Below the pieces are notes generated by a model, which saw only the letters and a list, made by a program, of their open reading frames with translations, ran no database searches and was not told the origin of the DNA. A stretch of DNA of 64,000 bases from Setaria digitata. Its lineage: Eukaryota; Nematoda; Chromadorea; Rhabditida; Setariidae. Below are positions 63,987-64,000 of this stretch, piece by piece. Position numbers and translations under genes: made by a program. Position 1 is the first letter of the stretch, and each line of letters starts with the position of its first letter. The DNA lies in the NCBI GenBank assembly GCA_003640385.1, contig RCAB01000035.1, positions 1-64,000 on the forward strand. Direction: 5' to 3'.

Positions 63987-64000
63987 TTTTTCCTTTTTCT

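Noticed and set aside
1..64000. CRISPR arrays, bacterial operons, tRNA or rRNA genes
   Set aside because: I saw no spaced direct repeats of CRISPR type, no tRNA A/B box pairs and no rRNA-like sequence; gene structure is eukaryotic throughout.

Overview
The window looks like chromosomal DNA from a parasitic nematode, most likely filarial (clade III). It is AT-rich. Its genes are broken into short exons by AT-rich introns with a short TTTYAG-type acceptor. There is no bacterial operon structure and there are no rRNA or tRNA genes. The recognisable proteins are nematode-like: a compact SF3B2, a reticulon with a short and a long form, a quiver/sleepless Ly6 protein, a TTBK-type worm kinase and an HtrL_YibB-domain protein. 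The species assignment is inference. All exon models were built by hand from splice motifs, phase consistency and remembered family patterns; none was checked by a search.

Layout, left to right. RRP15 (293-1635, +) is a ribosome-biogenesis factor. A minus-strand HtrL_YibB-domain gene follows (3451-7218) with a long Ser/Thr-rich N-terminal half. About 12 kb of very AT-rich sequence then holds no gene I can support. SF3B2 (19040-23102, +) and VPS72/YL1 (24006-26220, -) lie tail to tail. Next come an unrecognised 203-residue membrane protein (27101-28659, +) and an AKTIP/FTS homologue (29519-32923, +). A predicted type II membrane protein (34833-37649, +) is followed only 105 bp later by a quiver-like Ly6 protein (37755-38911, +) with a splice acceptor just before its ATG, which is an operon-like arrangement. 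A large reticulon gene fills 40970-53245 on the minus strand: an internal promoter gives a 264-residue short form and distal exons give a 647-residue long form. A low-complexity acidic protein is encoded mainly by one 2.3 kb exon (55260-57541, +). A complete seven-exon TTBK-like kinase (61564-63986, +) closes the window.

The genes do not form one pathway. They are a mix of housekeeping genes (ribosome assembly, spliceosome, H2A.Z deposition, endosome transport, ER shaping) and faster-evolving nematode surface or secreted proteins. The most notable features are a 29-bp tandem triplication that copies a splice donor inside RRP15, two well-supported GC-AG introns (a third is possible), the HtrL_YibB gene, the operon-like pair, the acidic single-exon protein and three hairpin-forming inverted repeats.
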